Below are positions 22,474 to 30,341 of a DNA stretch of 30,737 nucleotides, piece after piece. The stretch spans positions 1 through 30,737 of the forward strand of contig JAFIEC010000302.1 in the NCBI GenBank assembly GCA_020832725.1. Direction: 5' to 3'. Position 1 is the first letter of the stretch. Every line of letters starts with the position of its first letter. A program made the position numbers and the translations under genes. This stretch comes from Paracoccaceae bacterium (GTDB taxonomy: Bacteria; Pseudomonadota; Alphaproteobacteria; Rhodobacterales; Rhodobacteraceae). The notes below the pieces were generated by a model. It worked only from the letters and a program-made list of their open reading frames with translations. It was not told the origin of the DNA and did no database searches.

Positions 22474-23703
22474 TCAGAACCGCAGGCTGTAGCTCACACG
22501 CGCGCCCAGGTCGCGCGTGCCAGCGCCCACGCTTCCGCTGTCGAGGTCAAGGCGCAATGCGCCGTTGCCCGCCTGCGCCGAAAAGCCTGCGCCAAGGCGC
22601 GGCATCAGGCGGTTGGTGCGGGTTCCCAGGCCGTCGTCAAAGGCGATGTATTCGGCAGCCAGGCTGACATAGGGGCGCATTCCGCCGGTCTCGGCCAGTT
22701 CCACACGTCCGCCCAGAGAGGTGGTCAGGCCGCGCACGGTCTTTGCCGGGGCGGCAGCACCTCCGAAGACATGGGCGGGGTGACGCTCTTGAAAGGCGGT
22801 GAGGCTGGCGAAGGGCGACACGTCCAGCCCTGCCAGCTGCGTGGTCCCGCTCAGACGCAGGGCGCCCATGGTGCGGTCGGTGGAATAGGCCGGGCCCCCT
22901 GCACTGATCCGAGGGCGTCCATAGGTCAGGTAGCCCTCCAGCGTGAGCCCGCCGAATTGCGCGCCGAAATAGGGGCCCGCGGCAACCGAGGTGACATTTG
23001 TGCCGACGCCGGTCAGCGTTCCGTTGGCCGCAGCAACCGAGGCCAGCAGACCGGCGACGGCGTTGGGGCCGATCGCCATGTCCGCACCCAGCGTCAGGGT
23101 CGCAGCACTTCCCGAGAATCGCCCCTCGAACGCACGGGCGTCGAGCGAGATGAAAGCCGCAAGCGGGCTGTCACCCCCGTGGCCGCGCGTGGAGAGGAAG
23201 ATGCCCCGTGTCGCAATCCCGCCGCCCGAAAAGCGTGTCTGGATCGCAGCCCCCACCGCATCGGCGATGCCGGCCCCCTGGGCCGCGCCCACCGCCACGC
23301 TCACGTCCGAGGTGGCCGCCGTTCCGCCGCCTGCGGGCGGTGCGCTGGAGCGTCCGCAGGTGAGGGTCAGCGTCGCCGGGGTGGGCGACGAGTTGGAGAA
23401 ATTGAACGTCTGCAGACCGTCACTGGTCGCAGTGAAGCTCTGGCCTTCGCAGGTATCCGAGCAGCCGAAGGTCGTGGAGGAAATGCTGGGCGTGGCCCCC
23501 GACAGCGTCACGGTGTCTCCTGCCACCAGCGACAACGTCGTGGACCCGGCGCCGTTCGAGACGAACCCCGCCACGTTCATCGTCCCCGTGACACTGACGT
23601 TTGTCGACACGCCTGGCCCGCAGCTGAGCGCGATCGCCTAAGCGGTTGCAGTTGAAACAAGAAGGACGGTGCCGCTGGCGAGGGCCGTGATGACGTGGCG
23701 CAT
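22474..23703 (-). pseudogene. autotransporter beta-domain outer-membrane protein interrupted by an in-frame amber codon
   Basis: The frame opens at ATG 23703 with GAAAGG upstream and encodes a signal peptide (MRHVITALASGTVLLVSTAT, then Ala). Codon 22 is TAG (23640-23638). The same frame then continues for 387 codons without another stop to 22474. The downstream part has a short N-terminal beta-rich domain with four or more Cys residues, then a repetitive C-terminal beta-domain with alternating hydrophobic residues that ends in YSLRF, the terminal aromatic residue used by the BAM complex. This is the autotransporter beta-domain type. Changing one base (for example CAG to TAG) would restore a normal signal-peptide junction, A-x-A. 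A GTG at 23610 could start translation but would lack a signal peptide and a clear ribosome binding site. A sequencing error cannot be excluded. Confidence 0.8.
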
Positions 23704-23788
23704 GGGCTGACCTTTCGGCAATGCGCGGTTGATCCCCGAAACGGGGTTCTGACCGGCAGCATAATGCAGGATGATTGCGCCGCTACGG

Positions 23789-23802
23789 CACAACCTGTTG
23801 TG
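23789..23802. repeat. inverted repeat CACAAC-CT-GTTGTG
   Basis: A perfect six-base inverted repeat with a two-base centre. Its left half CACAACCTG recurs at 23842-23850, where GCACA-ACC-TGTGC (23841-23853) is again an inverted repeat. The pair could be binding sites for one regulator. Confidence 0.5.
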
Positions 23803-23803
23803 G

Positions 23804-23825
23804 GAGGGCTGATTTATCAGCCCTC
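23804..23825 (-). terminator. perfect hairpin downstream of sat/cysC
   Basis: GAGGGCTGAT (23804-23813) and ATCAGCCCTC (23816-23825) form a ten-base perfect stem with two central bases, more realistically nine pairs and a four-base loop. It lies 54 bases after the sat/cysC stop codon on the minus strand and is the best terminator candidate for the trxB-sat operon, although a long U tract is missing. The autotransporter promoter must lie between it and 23703; I cannot identify it with confidence. Confidence 0.5.
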
Positions 23826-23878
23826 GCGCCGGCAATCCAAGCACAACCTGTGCGTGTCTCGAGTGACCTGACGTAACG

Positions 23879-25585
23879 TCACCCGGCGATGAGGCCAAGC
23901 TGCTCCAGCTTGAGAATGACCTGCTGGGCGCAGTAATCCACGTCCAGCCCCTCGGTGTCGAGGCGTAGCTCTGGCGTCTCGGGCGCCTCGTAGGGGTCGG
24001 AGATCCCGGTGAATTCCTTGATCTTGCCCTCGCGCGCCAGCTTGTAGAGGCCCTTGCGGTCGCGGCGTTCGCATTCCTCGATCGGGGTTGCCACATGCAC
24101 CTCGATGAAGGCGCCAAAGGCCTCGACCATTTCGCGGACGGCACGGCGCGTGGCCGTATAGGGTGCGATCGGCGCGCAGATGGCGATGCCGCCGTTCTTG
24201 GTGATCTCGGACGCGACATAGCCGATGCGGCGGATGTTGATGTCGCGATGCTCCTTGGAAAAGCCCAGCTCCGACGACAGGTGCTTGCGCACCACGTCGC
24301 CATCCAGCAGCGTGACCGGACGTCCGCCCATCTCCATCAGCTTGACCATCAGCGCATTGGCGATGGTGGACTTGCCCGACCCGGAGAGGCCGGTGAAGAA
24401 CACCGTAAAGCCCTGCTGCGCCCGGGGCGGCGAGGTGCGGCGCAATTCCTTGACGACCTCGGGAAAGGAGAACCATTCCGGGATCTCCAGCCCTTCGCGC
24501 AGGCGGCGGCGCAATTCCGTGCCCGAGATGTCGAGGATCGTCATCCCCTCCTCGACCTCGTCGCGGGGCTCGTACTGGGCACGCTCCTGCACATAGACCA
24601 TCTGCTTGAAGTCGACCATCTCGATGCCGATTTCGGCCTGATGCGTGCGGAACAGCTCCTGCGCGGCATAGGGGTCGTAGAAGTCGGTGCCCGCGCTGTT
24701 CTTGCCCGGTCCGGCATGGTCGCGGCCAACGATCATGTGGGTGCAGCCATGGTTGCGGCGGATCAGCCCGTGCCAGACCGCCTCGCGGGGGCCGGCCATG
24801 CGCATCGCCAGGTTGAGCAGCGACAGATGCGTTGTGGCGGCGGGGTACTTGTCCAGCACCGCCTCATAGCAGCGCACCCGGGTGAAATGATCCACGTCGC
24901 CGGGCTTGGTCATGCCCACGACCGGGTGGATCAGCAGGTTGGCCTGGGCCTCGCGCGCGGCGCGGAAAGTCAGCTCCTGATGCGCGCGGTGCAGCGGGTT
25001 GCGGGTCTGGAAGGCCACGACGCGCCGCCAGCCCATCTTGCGGAAATAGGCCCGCAATTCGTTCGGCGTGTCGCGCCGGGCGCGGAAGTCGTAGTGAACG
25101 GGCGCCTGGATGCCGGTCACCGGTCCGCCCAGATAGACCGGGCCCGCGACGTTGTGCAGGTAGTTCACCGCCGGATGTGCCAGATCGTCGGCACCAAAGA
25201 CATGCTCTGCCTCGCGGGCCTTGTTCGGCACCCATTTGTCGGTCACCGACAGGATGGCAAGGATCACGCCCTCGGCGTCGCGCAGGGCCACGTCCTGCCC
25301 CGGCTCGATGCTGGCGGCGAATTTCTCGCTCACATCCAGCGTCACGGGCATCGGCCACAGGCCACCGTCGGACAGGCGCATGTTCTCGACCACGCCGTCA
25401 TAATCGGTCTCTGTCATGAAGCCCTTGAGCGGGTGAAAGCCGCCGTTCATCAGCAGCTCGAGGTCGCAGACCTGCCGCGCTGTCAGGTCCCAGGAGGGGA
25501 GTTCGCCTGCCTCGACCTTGAGTTTCTGGGCCGAGTCGTAGGACACGAAAAGTTCGGGGACGGGGGCAAGGATGGGGGCGGTCAT
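23879..25585 (-). CDS. bifunctional sulfate adenylyltransferase / adenylylsulfate kinase
   Basis: The 568-residue protein fuses an ATP sulfurylase of the single-chain Sat type to an APS kinase (CysC). It would convert sulfate to APS and then PAPS for sulfate assimilation. The sulfurylase part (about residues 1-385) has QTRNPLHRAH (193-202), which holds the QXRN and HXXH active-site motifs, and GRDHAG (287-292). The kinase part (about 392-568) has P-loop GLSGSGKST (399-407), DGDVVRKHLSSELGFSKEHR and the conserved DPYEAP-x-x-PEL near the end. Both active sites look intact. The gene follows trxB by 18 bases in the same direction. The heterodimeric CysD/CysN system is a different, non-homologous sulfurylase. 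Confidence 0.95.
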   Translation of the reverse strand: MTAPILAPVPELFVSYDSAQKLKVEAGELPSWDLTARQVCDLELLMNGGFHPLKGFMTETDYDGVVENMRLSDGGLWPMPVTLDVSEKFAASIEPGQDVALRDAEGVILAILSVTDKWVPNKAREAEHVFGADDLAHPAVNYLHNVAGPVYLGGPVTGIQAPVHYDFRARRDTPNELRAYFRKMGWRRVVAFQTRNPLHRAHQELTFRAAREAQANLLIHPVVGMTKPGDVDHFTRVRCYEAVLDKYPAATTHLSLLNLAMRMAGPREAVWHGLIRRNHGCTHMIVGRDHAGPGKNSAGTDFYDPYAAQELFRTHQAEIGIEMVDFKQMVYVQERAQYEPRDEVEEGMTILDISGTELRRRLREGLEIPEWFSFPEVVKELRRTSPPRAQQGFTVFFTGLSGSGKSTIANALMVKLMEMGGRPVTLLDGDVVRKHLSSELGFSKEHRDINIRRIGYVASEITKNGGIAICAPIAPYTATRRAVREMVEAFGAFIEVHVATPIEECERRDRKGLYKLAREGKIKEFTGISDPYEAPETPELRLDTEGLDVDYCAQQVILKLEQLGLIAG

Positions 25586-25603
25586 CTTGGAATCAATCTT
25601 TCT

Positions 25604-26569
25604 TCATTCAGCGGCAGCAGCCTGCTCGGCGTCACTGGCGGCAAGGAATTTCTCGGCATCGAGGGCCGCCATACAGCCCATGCCGGCGCTGGTGACTGCC
25701 TGTCGATAGATGTGGTCGGTCAGGTCTCCGGCGGCGAAGACGCCGGGAACCGAGGTGGCAGTGCTGCCAGGTTCCGTGACGACATAGCCGCCCATGCGGG
25801 TCTCAAGCTGGCCCTGGACCAGCTCCGAGGCGGGGCTGTGGCCGATGGCGACAAAGACGCCCTTGCAGGGCACTTCGCTGGTCTCTCCGTTGCGCACGTC
25901 GCGCAGGCGCACGCCGGTGACCCCCGGCGGGTCGCTATCGCCCAGCACCTCGTCGAGAACCTCGTGCCAGCGCACCTCCACCTTGGGATGGGCGAACAGC
26001 CGGTTCTGCAGGATCTTCTCGGCGCGGAGGCTGTCGCGGCGATGCACCAGCGTGACCTTGGAGGCGAAGTTGGTCAGGAACAGCGCCTCCTCCACGGCCG
26101 CGTTGCCACCACCGATCACCACCACCTCCTGGCCGCGATAGAAAAAGCCGTCGCATGTGGCGCAGGCCGAGACGCCAAAGCCCTTGAACCGCTCCTCCGA
26201 GGGCAGCCCCAGCCATTTCGCCTGTGCCCCTGTTGCGAGGATCAGCGCATCCGCCGTGTAGGTGGTGCCGGTCTCCCCCTCGGCCACGAAGGGGCGGCGG
26301 GACAGATCCAGCCGCGAGATGTGATCGGAGATGATCTCCGCCCCCATGGCGCGGGCATGGGATTCCATCCGCACCATCAGGTCCGGGCCCTGTACCTCGG
26401 TGTCTCCGGGCCAGTTCTCCACCTCGGTGGTGATTGTCAGCTGTCCGCCGGGCTGGATCCCCTGAATCAGGATCGGCTCAAGCATGGCCCGGGCACCGTA
26501 CACTGCTGCCGTATAGCCGGCAGGCCCCGAACCGATGATCAGCAGGCGGGTGTGGCGCTTGTCTGCCAT
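25604..26569 (-). CDS. trxB: thioredoxin-disulfide reductase
   Basis: The 321-residue flavoprotein is a low-molecular-weight thioredoxin reductase, which passes electrons from NADPH to thioredoxin. It has the FAD-binding GSGPAG (residues 13-18), the redox-active C-A-T-C at 136-139, the NADPH-binding GGGNAA (153-158) with HRRDSLRAEK, and the C-terminal FAD motif GVFAAGDLTDHIYRQAVTSA. The ATG at 26569 has GGAGA upstream and gives the family's N-terminus; the longer open frame is not family-like. It is divergent from an Lrp/AsnC-type gene and followed by sat/cysC. Thioredoxin reductase is also the electron source for thioredoxin-dependent PAPS reductase, so operon partnership with sat/cysC is sensible. 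Confidence 0.96.
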   Translation of the reverse strand: MADKRHTRLLIIGSGPAGYTAAVYGARAMLEPILIQGIQPGGQLTITTEVENWPGDTEVQGPDLMVRMESHARAMGAEIISDHISRLDLSRRPFVAEGETGTTYTADALILATGAQAKWLGLPSEERFKGFGVSACATCDGFFYRGQEVVVIGGGNAAVEEALFLTNFASKVTLVHRRDSLRAEKILQNRLFAHPKVEVRWHEVLDEVLGDSDPPGVTGVRLRDVRNGETSEVPCKGVFVAIGHSPASELVQGQLETRMGGYVVTEPGSTATSVPGVFAAGDLTDHIYRQAVTSAGMGCMAALDAEKFLAASDAEQAAAAE

Positions 26570-26666
26570 GGTGGTCTCCGCATTTTGCGTTGCACCTATA
26601 TGCCGATGCGCCGCAGAGCGAAAGAGGCAGCGACATCGCGCGCAGCCGCCGGGTTTTTCGGCATTC

Positions 26667-26705
26667 TTGCGCACGATCCTTGCGCTGTTGCGAAATAAAG
26701 TTGCG
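26667..26705. promoter_or_regulatory. four spaced TTGCG repeats, candidate operator between trxB and the Lrp-type gene
   Basis: TTGCG occurs at 26667, 26680, 26688 and 26701, with start-to-start spacings of 13, 8 and 13. The symmetric spacing and the location between a regulator gene and its divergent neighbour suggest an operator, possibly bound by the Lrp-type protein. The last copy overlaps the predicted -35 box of the regulator gene. Confidence 0.4.
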
Positions 26706-26728
26706 GTTTGCCCCCTGCTGCGGATAAC
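26701..26728 (+). promoter_or_regulatory. candidate promoter of the Lrp/AsnC gene
   Basis: TTGCGG (26701-26706) and GATAAC (26723-26728) are separated by 16 bases, 29 bases upstream of the ATG. AGGAGG at about 26746-26751 is the ribosome binding site. Confidence 0.45.
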
Positions 26729-26757
26729 AGAGCGACAACACGCGACAGGAGGCCAAC

Positions 26758-27258
26758 ATGCCCGGGGCGAAGCTCGACCCGATCGACCGCAAGATCCTCG
26801 CCGAGCTGCAGGCCGACGGGCGCATGACCAATGTGGAGCTTGCAAGCCGCGTTGGCATATCCGCGCCGCCCTGCCTGCGCCGGGTGCGCGCGCTGGAAGA
26901 GGCCGGACTGATCCGCGGCTATCACGCCCGGGTCGATAGCCGATCCCTCGGGTTTGAGGTGCAGGTCTTTGCCATGGTCGGGCTGCACAGCCAGGCAGAG
27001 GTCGACCTGTCCGCCTTCGAGTCCCGTTGCCGCGCATGGCCGCTGGTGCGGGAGTGCCACATGCTCAACGGAGAGATCGATTTCATCCTGAAATGCGTGG
27101 CCCCTGACCTGTCCACCTTCCAGACCTTTCTGACCGAGCAGCTGACCTCTGCCGAGAACGTGGCCTCGGTCAAGACGAGCCTCGTGATCCGCTGCGCCAA
27201 GGAAGAGCCCGGGGTTCCCTTCGACGTGCTGGAGGACCGCCTCGCCCGGATAAACTGA
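26758..27258 (+). CDS. Lrp/AsnC family transcriptional regulator
   Basis: The 166-residue protein has the N-terminal winged HTH of the family: LDPIDRKILAELQADGRMTN, then the recognition helix region in GISAPPCLRRVRALEEAGLI (to about residue 60). A C-terminal RAM ligand-binding domain follows, with GEIDFILKCVAPDLSTFQTF. Members respond to amino acids or other small metabolites and bind DNA as octamers or dimers. This one is divergent from trxB, and the shared 188-base region carries repeated TTGCG elements, so it may control trxB-sat and itself. Target and ligand are not shown by the sequence. The start has a strong AGGAGG. Confidence 0.93.
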   Translation: MPGAKLDPIDRKILAELQADGRMTNVELASRVGISAPPCLRRVRALEEAGLIRGYHARVDSRSLGFEVQVFAMVGLHSQAEVDLSAFESRCRAWPLVRECHMLNGEIDFILKCVAPDLSTFQTFLTEQLTSAENVASVKTSLVIRCAKEEPGVPFDVLEDRLARIN

Positions 27259-27294
27259 GCCGCGCACCAGCGCCCTGCCTGCAAGCGCGAGGGC

Positions 27295-28107
27295 CTAGTG
27301 CGGATCGGACAGGCGCGGGCGTGACAGAGGGCCCAGCCGATAGACCTCGCCGTCAAGATGGGGGAACAGGCGGCCCAGCGCGACGCGTGCCTCCTCTCCC
27401 ATCAGCGCAAGCTGATCGAGGCCGGGATGAAAGCTCTCGGTCAGCAGGCGGCCCGCGCGCAGCACTTCATGGCTGTCACAGGCCAGCGCAAAGAACTCCA
27501 ATTCCGCGCCCGCGCTGATCTCGATGACGCCGATGCCATCGATCATGCGCGTGACCGGCAACAGCGCCCCGGCCACGCCGGTCAGAGCACGGCTGGTGCC
27601 GTCGCCCCGGATCAGGCGGAAACCGGACCCGACGACCATGTCATGGCTGGGTTGGTCGGGGCCGAAGGCCTCGGCCCTTATGCGGACGAATCGCACGCCG
27701 GCACCATGGGCCAGGGCCCCGGGCCGTGTCCGCGCGATCCAGCGCAGCGGGCGCGGGCCGTTGTCGTGAGTGGCGAGAGCCATGCCGGGGTGCAGGTCCT
27801 CAACCGCGACGGCGCCCGAGACGGTTTCGATCAGCGTGCCCCGGGCGATGAGGCATACCAGCCCGGCCAGGTCCAGATCGAGGGGCAGCGCAAAGGTCGC
27901 GGCCTTCGGCGGCGCGGCCTGAGCGTGGGGGGGTGCCCAGGCGACTTCCACCTCCAGCGCCGGACTTGGGGCGGGGGTCCGCCGCCGCGCGGGGGCCGGT
28001 CCGGCAAGGTCCGACAGATCCGGAGAGAAGCTGCCCCGGGCGATCAGGTCGAGGGCGGCCGGGGCGACCCTGTGGCCACGGCTCCTCCGGCGAAGGGGGT
28101 GGGGCAT
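27295..28107 (-). CDS. Hint (hedgehog/intein) domain protein
   Basis: The 270-residue protein has a variable, Pro/Ala-rich N-terminal part and a Hint_2-type domain from about residue 85. The domain start is seen in CLIARGTLIETVSGAVAVED, followed by L-H-P-G-M and GPRPLRWIARTR. The later block SHDMVVGSGFRLIRGDG and ELEFFALACDSHEVLRAGRL matches the histidine-containing second half of the family. Hint domains can self-cleave using a Cys or Ser at the domain start, but here the Cys lies five residues before the G-T pair instead of the usual four, so activity is doubtful. These proteins are numerous in Rhodobacterales and are often linked to secretion; the function of this short type is not known. 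The ATG at 28107 has GAGG upstream within a small palindrome. Confidence 0.85.
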   Translation of the reverse strand: MPHPLRRRSRGHRVAPAALDLIARGSFSPDLSDLAGPAPARRRTPAPSPALEVEVAWAPPHAQAAPPKAATFALPLDLDLAGLVCLIARGTLIETVSGAVAVEDLHPGMALATHDNGPRPLRWIARTRPGALAHGAGVRFVRIRAEAFGPDQPSHDMVVGSGFRLIRGDGTSRALTGVAGALLPVTRMIDGIGVIEISAGAELEFFALACDSHEVLRAGRLLTESFHPGLDQLALMGEEARVALGRLFPHLDGEVYRLGPLSRPRLSDPH

Positions 28108-28115
28108 GCGAAAAC

Positions 28116-28129
28116 CTCGAACATTCGAG
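28116..28129. repeat. inverted repeat CTCGAA-CA-TTCGAG at the Hint gene ribosome binding site
   Basis: A perfect six-base inverted repeat with a two-base centre lies 9-22 bases upstream of the Hint gene start and contains its ribosome binding site. It could be an operator or a small RNA hairpin that hides the site. Confidence 0.45.
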
Positions 28130-28185
28130 CCGCGGAGCCCGGCCGCGCCCACCCCTGCGGCCCGCCCACATGTGGCGATGCCGGG

Positions 28186-28214
28186 ACGATGGCCGGGCCT
28201 GATCCGCCTGTCAA
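28186..28214 (-). promoter_or_regulatory. candidate promoter for the Hint gene
   Basis: On the minus strand a perfect TTGACA (28209-28214) is followed after 17 bases by CATCGT (28186-28191), a weak -10. CCACATGTGG (28166-28175) is a ten-base palindrome just downstream. The remainder of the 267-base gap 28108-28374 shows nothing I can assign. Confidence 0.3.
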
Positions 28215-28374
28215 ATGATCTTGGCCAAGGTTTACTGCGCGCGATCAATGGCTTGGATGAGGGTCGGATTGTCGCCCCGATCATGGCGAGGCTGCGGAGG
28301 AAGCATGGCGAAATCGGGGCAACGCATCCGGATCGCGCGTATCGTCGCGTGATCCGGATCAAGCGATTCGCGCC

Positions 28375-29571
28375 TCAGCCCGGGGGGCCATCCAGCAGGA
28401 GGGGGGTGGGGAGCTCGCGCCCTAGGGGCTCTGCCCCGTGGGGCGTGACGAGGACGGTGCGGCCGGCACCGGCCTCGATCCCTGTTTGCGGACAGCGCAG
28501 CGCCACCCGCAGGAACAGGGTCATTCCCGTGCGGATTTCCGTCCGGCTTCCGGCGCGGAGGAGGTCGCCCGGGTGGACAGCGGCCGAGAACCACGCTCCC
28601 AGGGCATGGCCACAGATATCCTGGCGCTCTCGGCCAGAACCCATTTCATCCAGCGTCTTGGTTTGCGCTTCATGTGCCGCTCCGAAACTTCTGCCCGGCC
28701 GACATGCCCCCTCCAGCGCGTGCAGCGCGGCGATGGCTTCGGCGTGCATTTCCGCACCGACACCCCCATCGGGTGCCGCTGTCATCATCGTAGTCATCAT
28801 TGCGGCATGGTAATGACGATGGACGCCCGCCCAGCGCAGCCGCCGCCCGGGCGGTTCCGGCTCGGGGCCACGTCTGGCACGCCGATCGGAAATCAAGCCC
28901 GGCCATAGGGTTGGAGAGAAACCGGGCCCCGGCCAGCCGCCGCCCTGCGCCAGCATTCGGGACTGCAATGCGGCGACAATCTGTCCCGGCGTGCAGCCCT
29001 CGGCTGCAGAGTCGCGCGCGGCCTCAAGGCCGTCCTCGGCCAGTTCCGCCGCCCGGCGCAGGTAGATGATCTCCGATTCGGAGCGCACGCGCATCAGGCC
29101 GGGAAAAAGATCGTCCACCGTGATGAGCCGGCACGACCCCTCCAGCGCTGCGGCGATCAGCGCCTGGGTGCGGGCGCCGGGTCCGGGGATCTCGGTCTCC
29201 ACCCCCAGCCTGCGCCCGGCCAGGCCAAGGTCCAGCACCGCCGCCGCCACCGCGCGCCCCGGGTCGGCACCCTCGCGTTCCGACCAGGGACGCACATCCT
29301 CGATGGTGGAGCAGTGTGCCGCCGCGACACTGTCGGCACAGGTGACCAGCACCGGCTCTCGTCCGCCCAGGATCAGGCAGCTCATCCGGCAAGGCACATC
29401 CGCTGGCATTATCCCCGCCAGCCAGAACTGGCTTTCGGGCGCGAAGACCAGCATGCCGTCCAGCCCGCGGGCGGCAAGGGCCGCCTCGGCCCGTTCCAGC
29501 CGGGTCGCGTGTTCCTCGGCCGAAAAGACCGGATTGCGCGCGTTGTTCGCAGAGGCCGCGCCGCCGATCAA
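28375..29571 (-). CDS. M24 family (Xaa-Pro peptidase/creatinase-like) protein, probably non-metal-binding
   Basis: This protein of about 398 residues has the creatinase N-domain (EEHATRLERAEAALAARGLD, GMLVFAPESQFWLAG) and the pita-bread fold (FPGLMRVRSESEIIYLRRAA, AGVHRHYHAAMMTT, CGHALG, EIRTGMTLFL). The two Asp ligands of M24 metallopeptidases are not visible where expected, before and within the AGVHRHYHAAM region, and the GHGIG-like motif is weak. The order and wording resemble the metal-free creatinase and ectoine-hydrolase branch more than PepP. The substrate is unknown. The segment about 25 residues before AGVHRHYH is Arg/Pro-rich and shorter than in relatives. The start is uncertain: TTG at 29571 overlaps the pgeF stop as TTGA and fits coupling; an ATG at 29679 would overlap pgeF by over 100 bases. 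Confidence 0.75.
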   Translation of the reverse strand: MIGGAASANNARNPVFSAEEHATRLERAEAALAARGLDGMLVFAPESQFWLAGIMPADVPCRMSCLILGGREPVLVTCADSVAAAHCSTIEDVRPWSEREGADPGRAVAAAVLDLGLAGRRLGVETEIPGPGARTQALIAAALEGSCRLITVDDLFPGLMRVRSESEIIYLRRAAELAEDGLEAARDSAAEGCTPGQIVAALQSRMLAQGGGWPGPGFSPTLWPGLISDRRARRGPEPEPPGRRLRWAGVHRHYHAAMMTTMMTAAPDGGVGAEMHAEAIAALHALEGACRPGRSFGAAHEAQTKTLDEMGSGRERQDICGHALGAWFSAAVHPGDLLRAGSRTEIRTGMTLFLRVALRCPQTGIEAGAGRTVLVTPHGAEPLGRELPTPLLLDGPPG

Positions 29572-30341
29572 AGCACGATCGCCGAAAGGAGCCGGCCATA
29601 ATCCGGCTCTCCGGCGTGGACGGACCGGCGGTAGGAATAGAAGCGATCCGGCTCTGAATAGGTGCACAGCCCCGTCCACTGCGCGGCACCCACCCCCGCG
29701 CGCTCCAGCTGGCGCAGGCCAAAGCCGGGCAGGTCGAACAGAAAGCGGTCGCCCTCGCCCGAGACAAAGAACAGCGCATGGGCAGGATCGGCCGCGACAA
29801 AGCGCGCGCGCAGCTCGGGTCCCACCTCATAGGCGGTGGGCCCGATGCTGGGACCGATGACTGCGGTGATATCGGCGCGCCGTGCCCCCAGCCCCTCCAT
29901 CTCCGCGACGGTCGCCTCGAGGACACCCGCCAGCGCCCCCTTCCAGCCGGCATGGGCGGCACCGATCACGCCCGCAGCCCGGTCCGCCAGAAGCACCGGC
30001 TGGCAATCGGCCGTCAGCACGGCCAGCGCAAGCCCGGGTGTCGCGCTGACCATCGCGTCGGCCTGCCGCCGCGCGCCCCTGTCATCCAATGCGTCTTCGG
30101 GAGCCGAAATGGCCAGTACATCGGCCGAATGGGTCTGGTGCAGCGTGACCAGCCGGTCGCCCGCCACCCCCAGCGCACTGGCCGCGATGGTGCGATTGAG
30201 CCGCACCACATCCTGCTGATCGGTCGAGCCGGGCCCGCAATTCAACCCCCGGAACACGCCGGACGACGCCCCGCCAACGCGGGTGAAGAACCCGTGGCGG
30301 AGGGGGGCGAGCAGGTCGGATGTGACGATCTCGAGGCTCAT
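29568..30341 (-). CDS. pgeF: peptidoglycan editing factor PgeF (YfiH, laccase-domain)
   Basis: The 257-residue protein has the multicopper-oxidase-like Cu/Zn site of the YfiH family: H71 in LHQTHSADV, C113 in LTADCQPVLL and H130 in GAAHAGWKG. E. coli YfiH/PgeF removes wrongly placed L-Ser from peptidoglycan precursors; members were long called polyphenol oxidases. The length and motifs are normal, and the end GLCTYSEPDRFYSYRRS is typical (C-T-x-x-x-x-D-R-F-Y-S-x-R-R). The ATG overlaps the upstream methyltransferase stop as ATGA, and the M24 gene follows with a four-base overlap. Confidence 0.94.
   Translation of the reverse strand: MSLEIVTSDLLAPLRHGFFTRVGGASSGVFRGLNCGPGSTDQQDVVRLNRTIAASALGVAGDRLVTLHQTHSADVLAISAPEDALDDRGARRQADAMVSATPGLALAVLTADCQPVLLADRAAGVIGAAHAGWKGALAGVLEATVAEMEGLGARRADITAVIGPSIGPTAYEVGPELRARFVAADPAHALFFVSGEGDRFLFDLPGFGLRQLERAGVGAAQWTGLCTYSEPDRFYSYRRSVHAGEPDYGRLLSAIVL

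Noticed and set aside
23638..23640. Stop-codon recoding as selenocysteine or pyrrolysine in the autotransporter gene
   Set aside because: The codon is TAG, not TGA, so selenocysteine does not apply, and nothing in the window suggests pyrrolysine use; a nonsense mutation or sequencing error is simpler.
24095..26698. A plus-strand open frame of 867 codons
   Set aside because: It is antisense to sat/cysC and trxB, whose products are unmistakable; such frames are expected opposite GC-rich genes. It has no family-like sequence.
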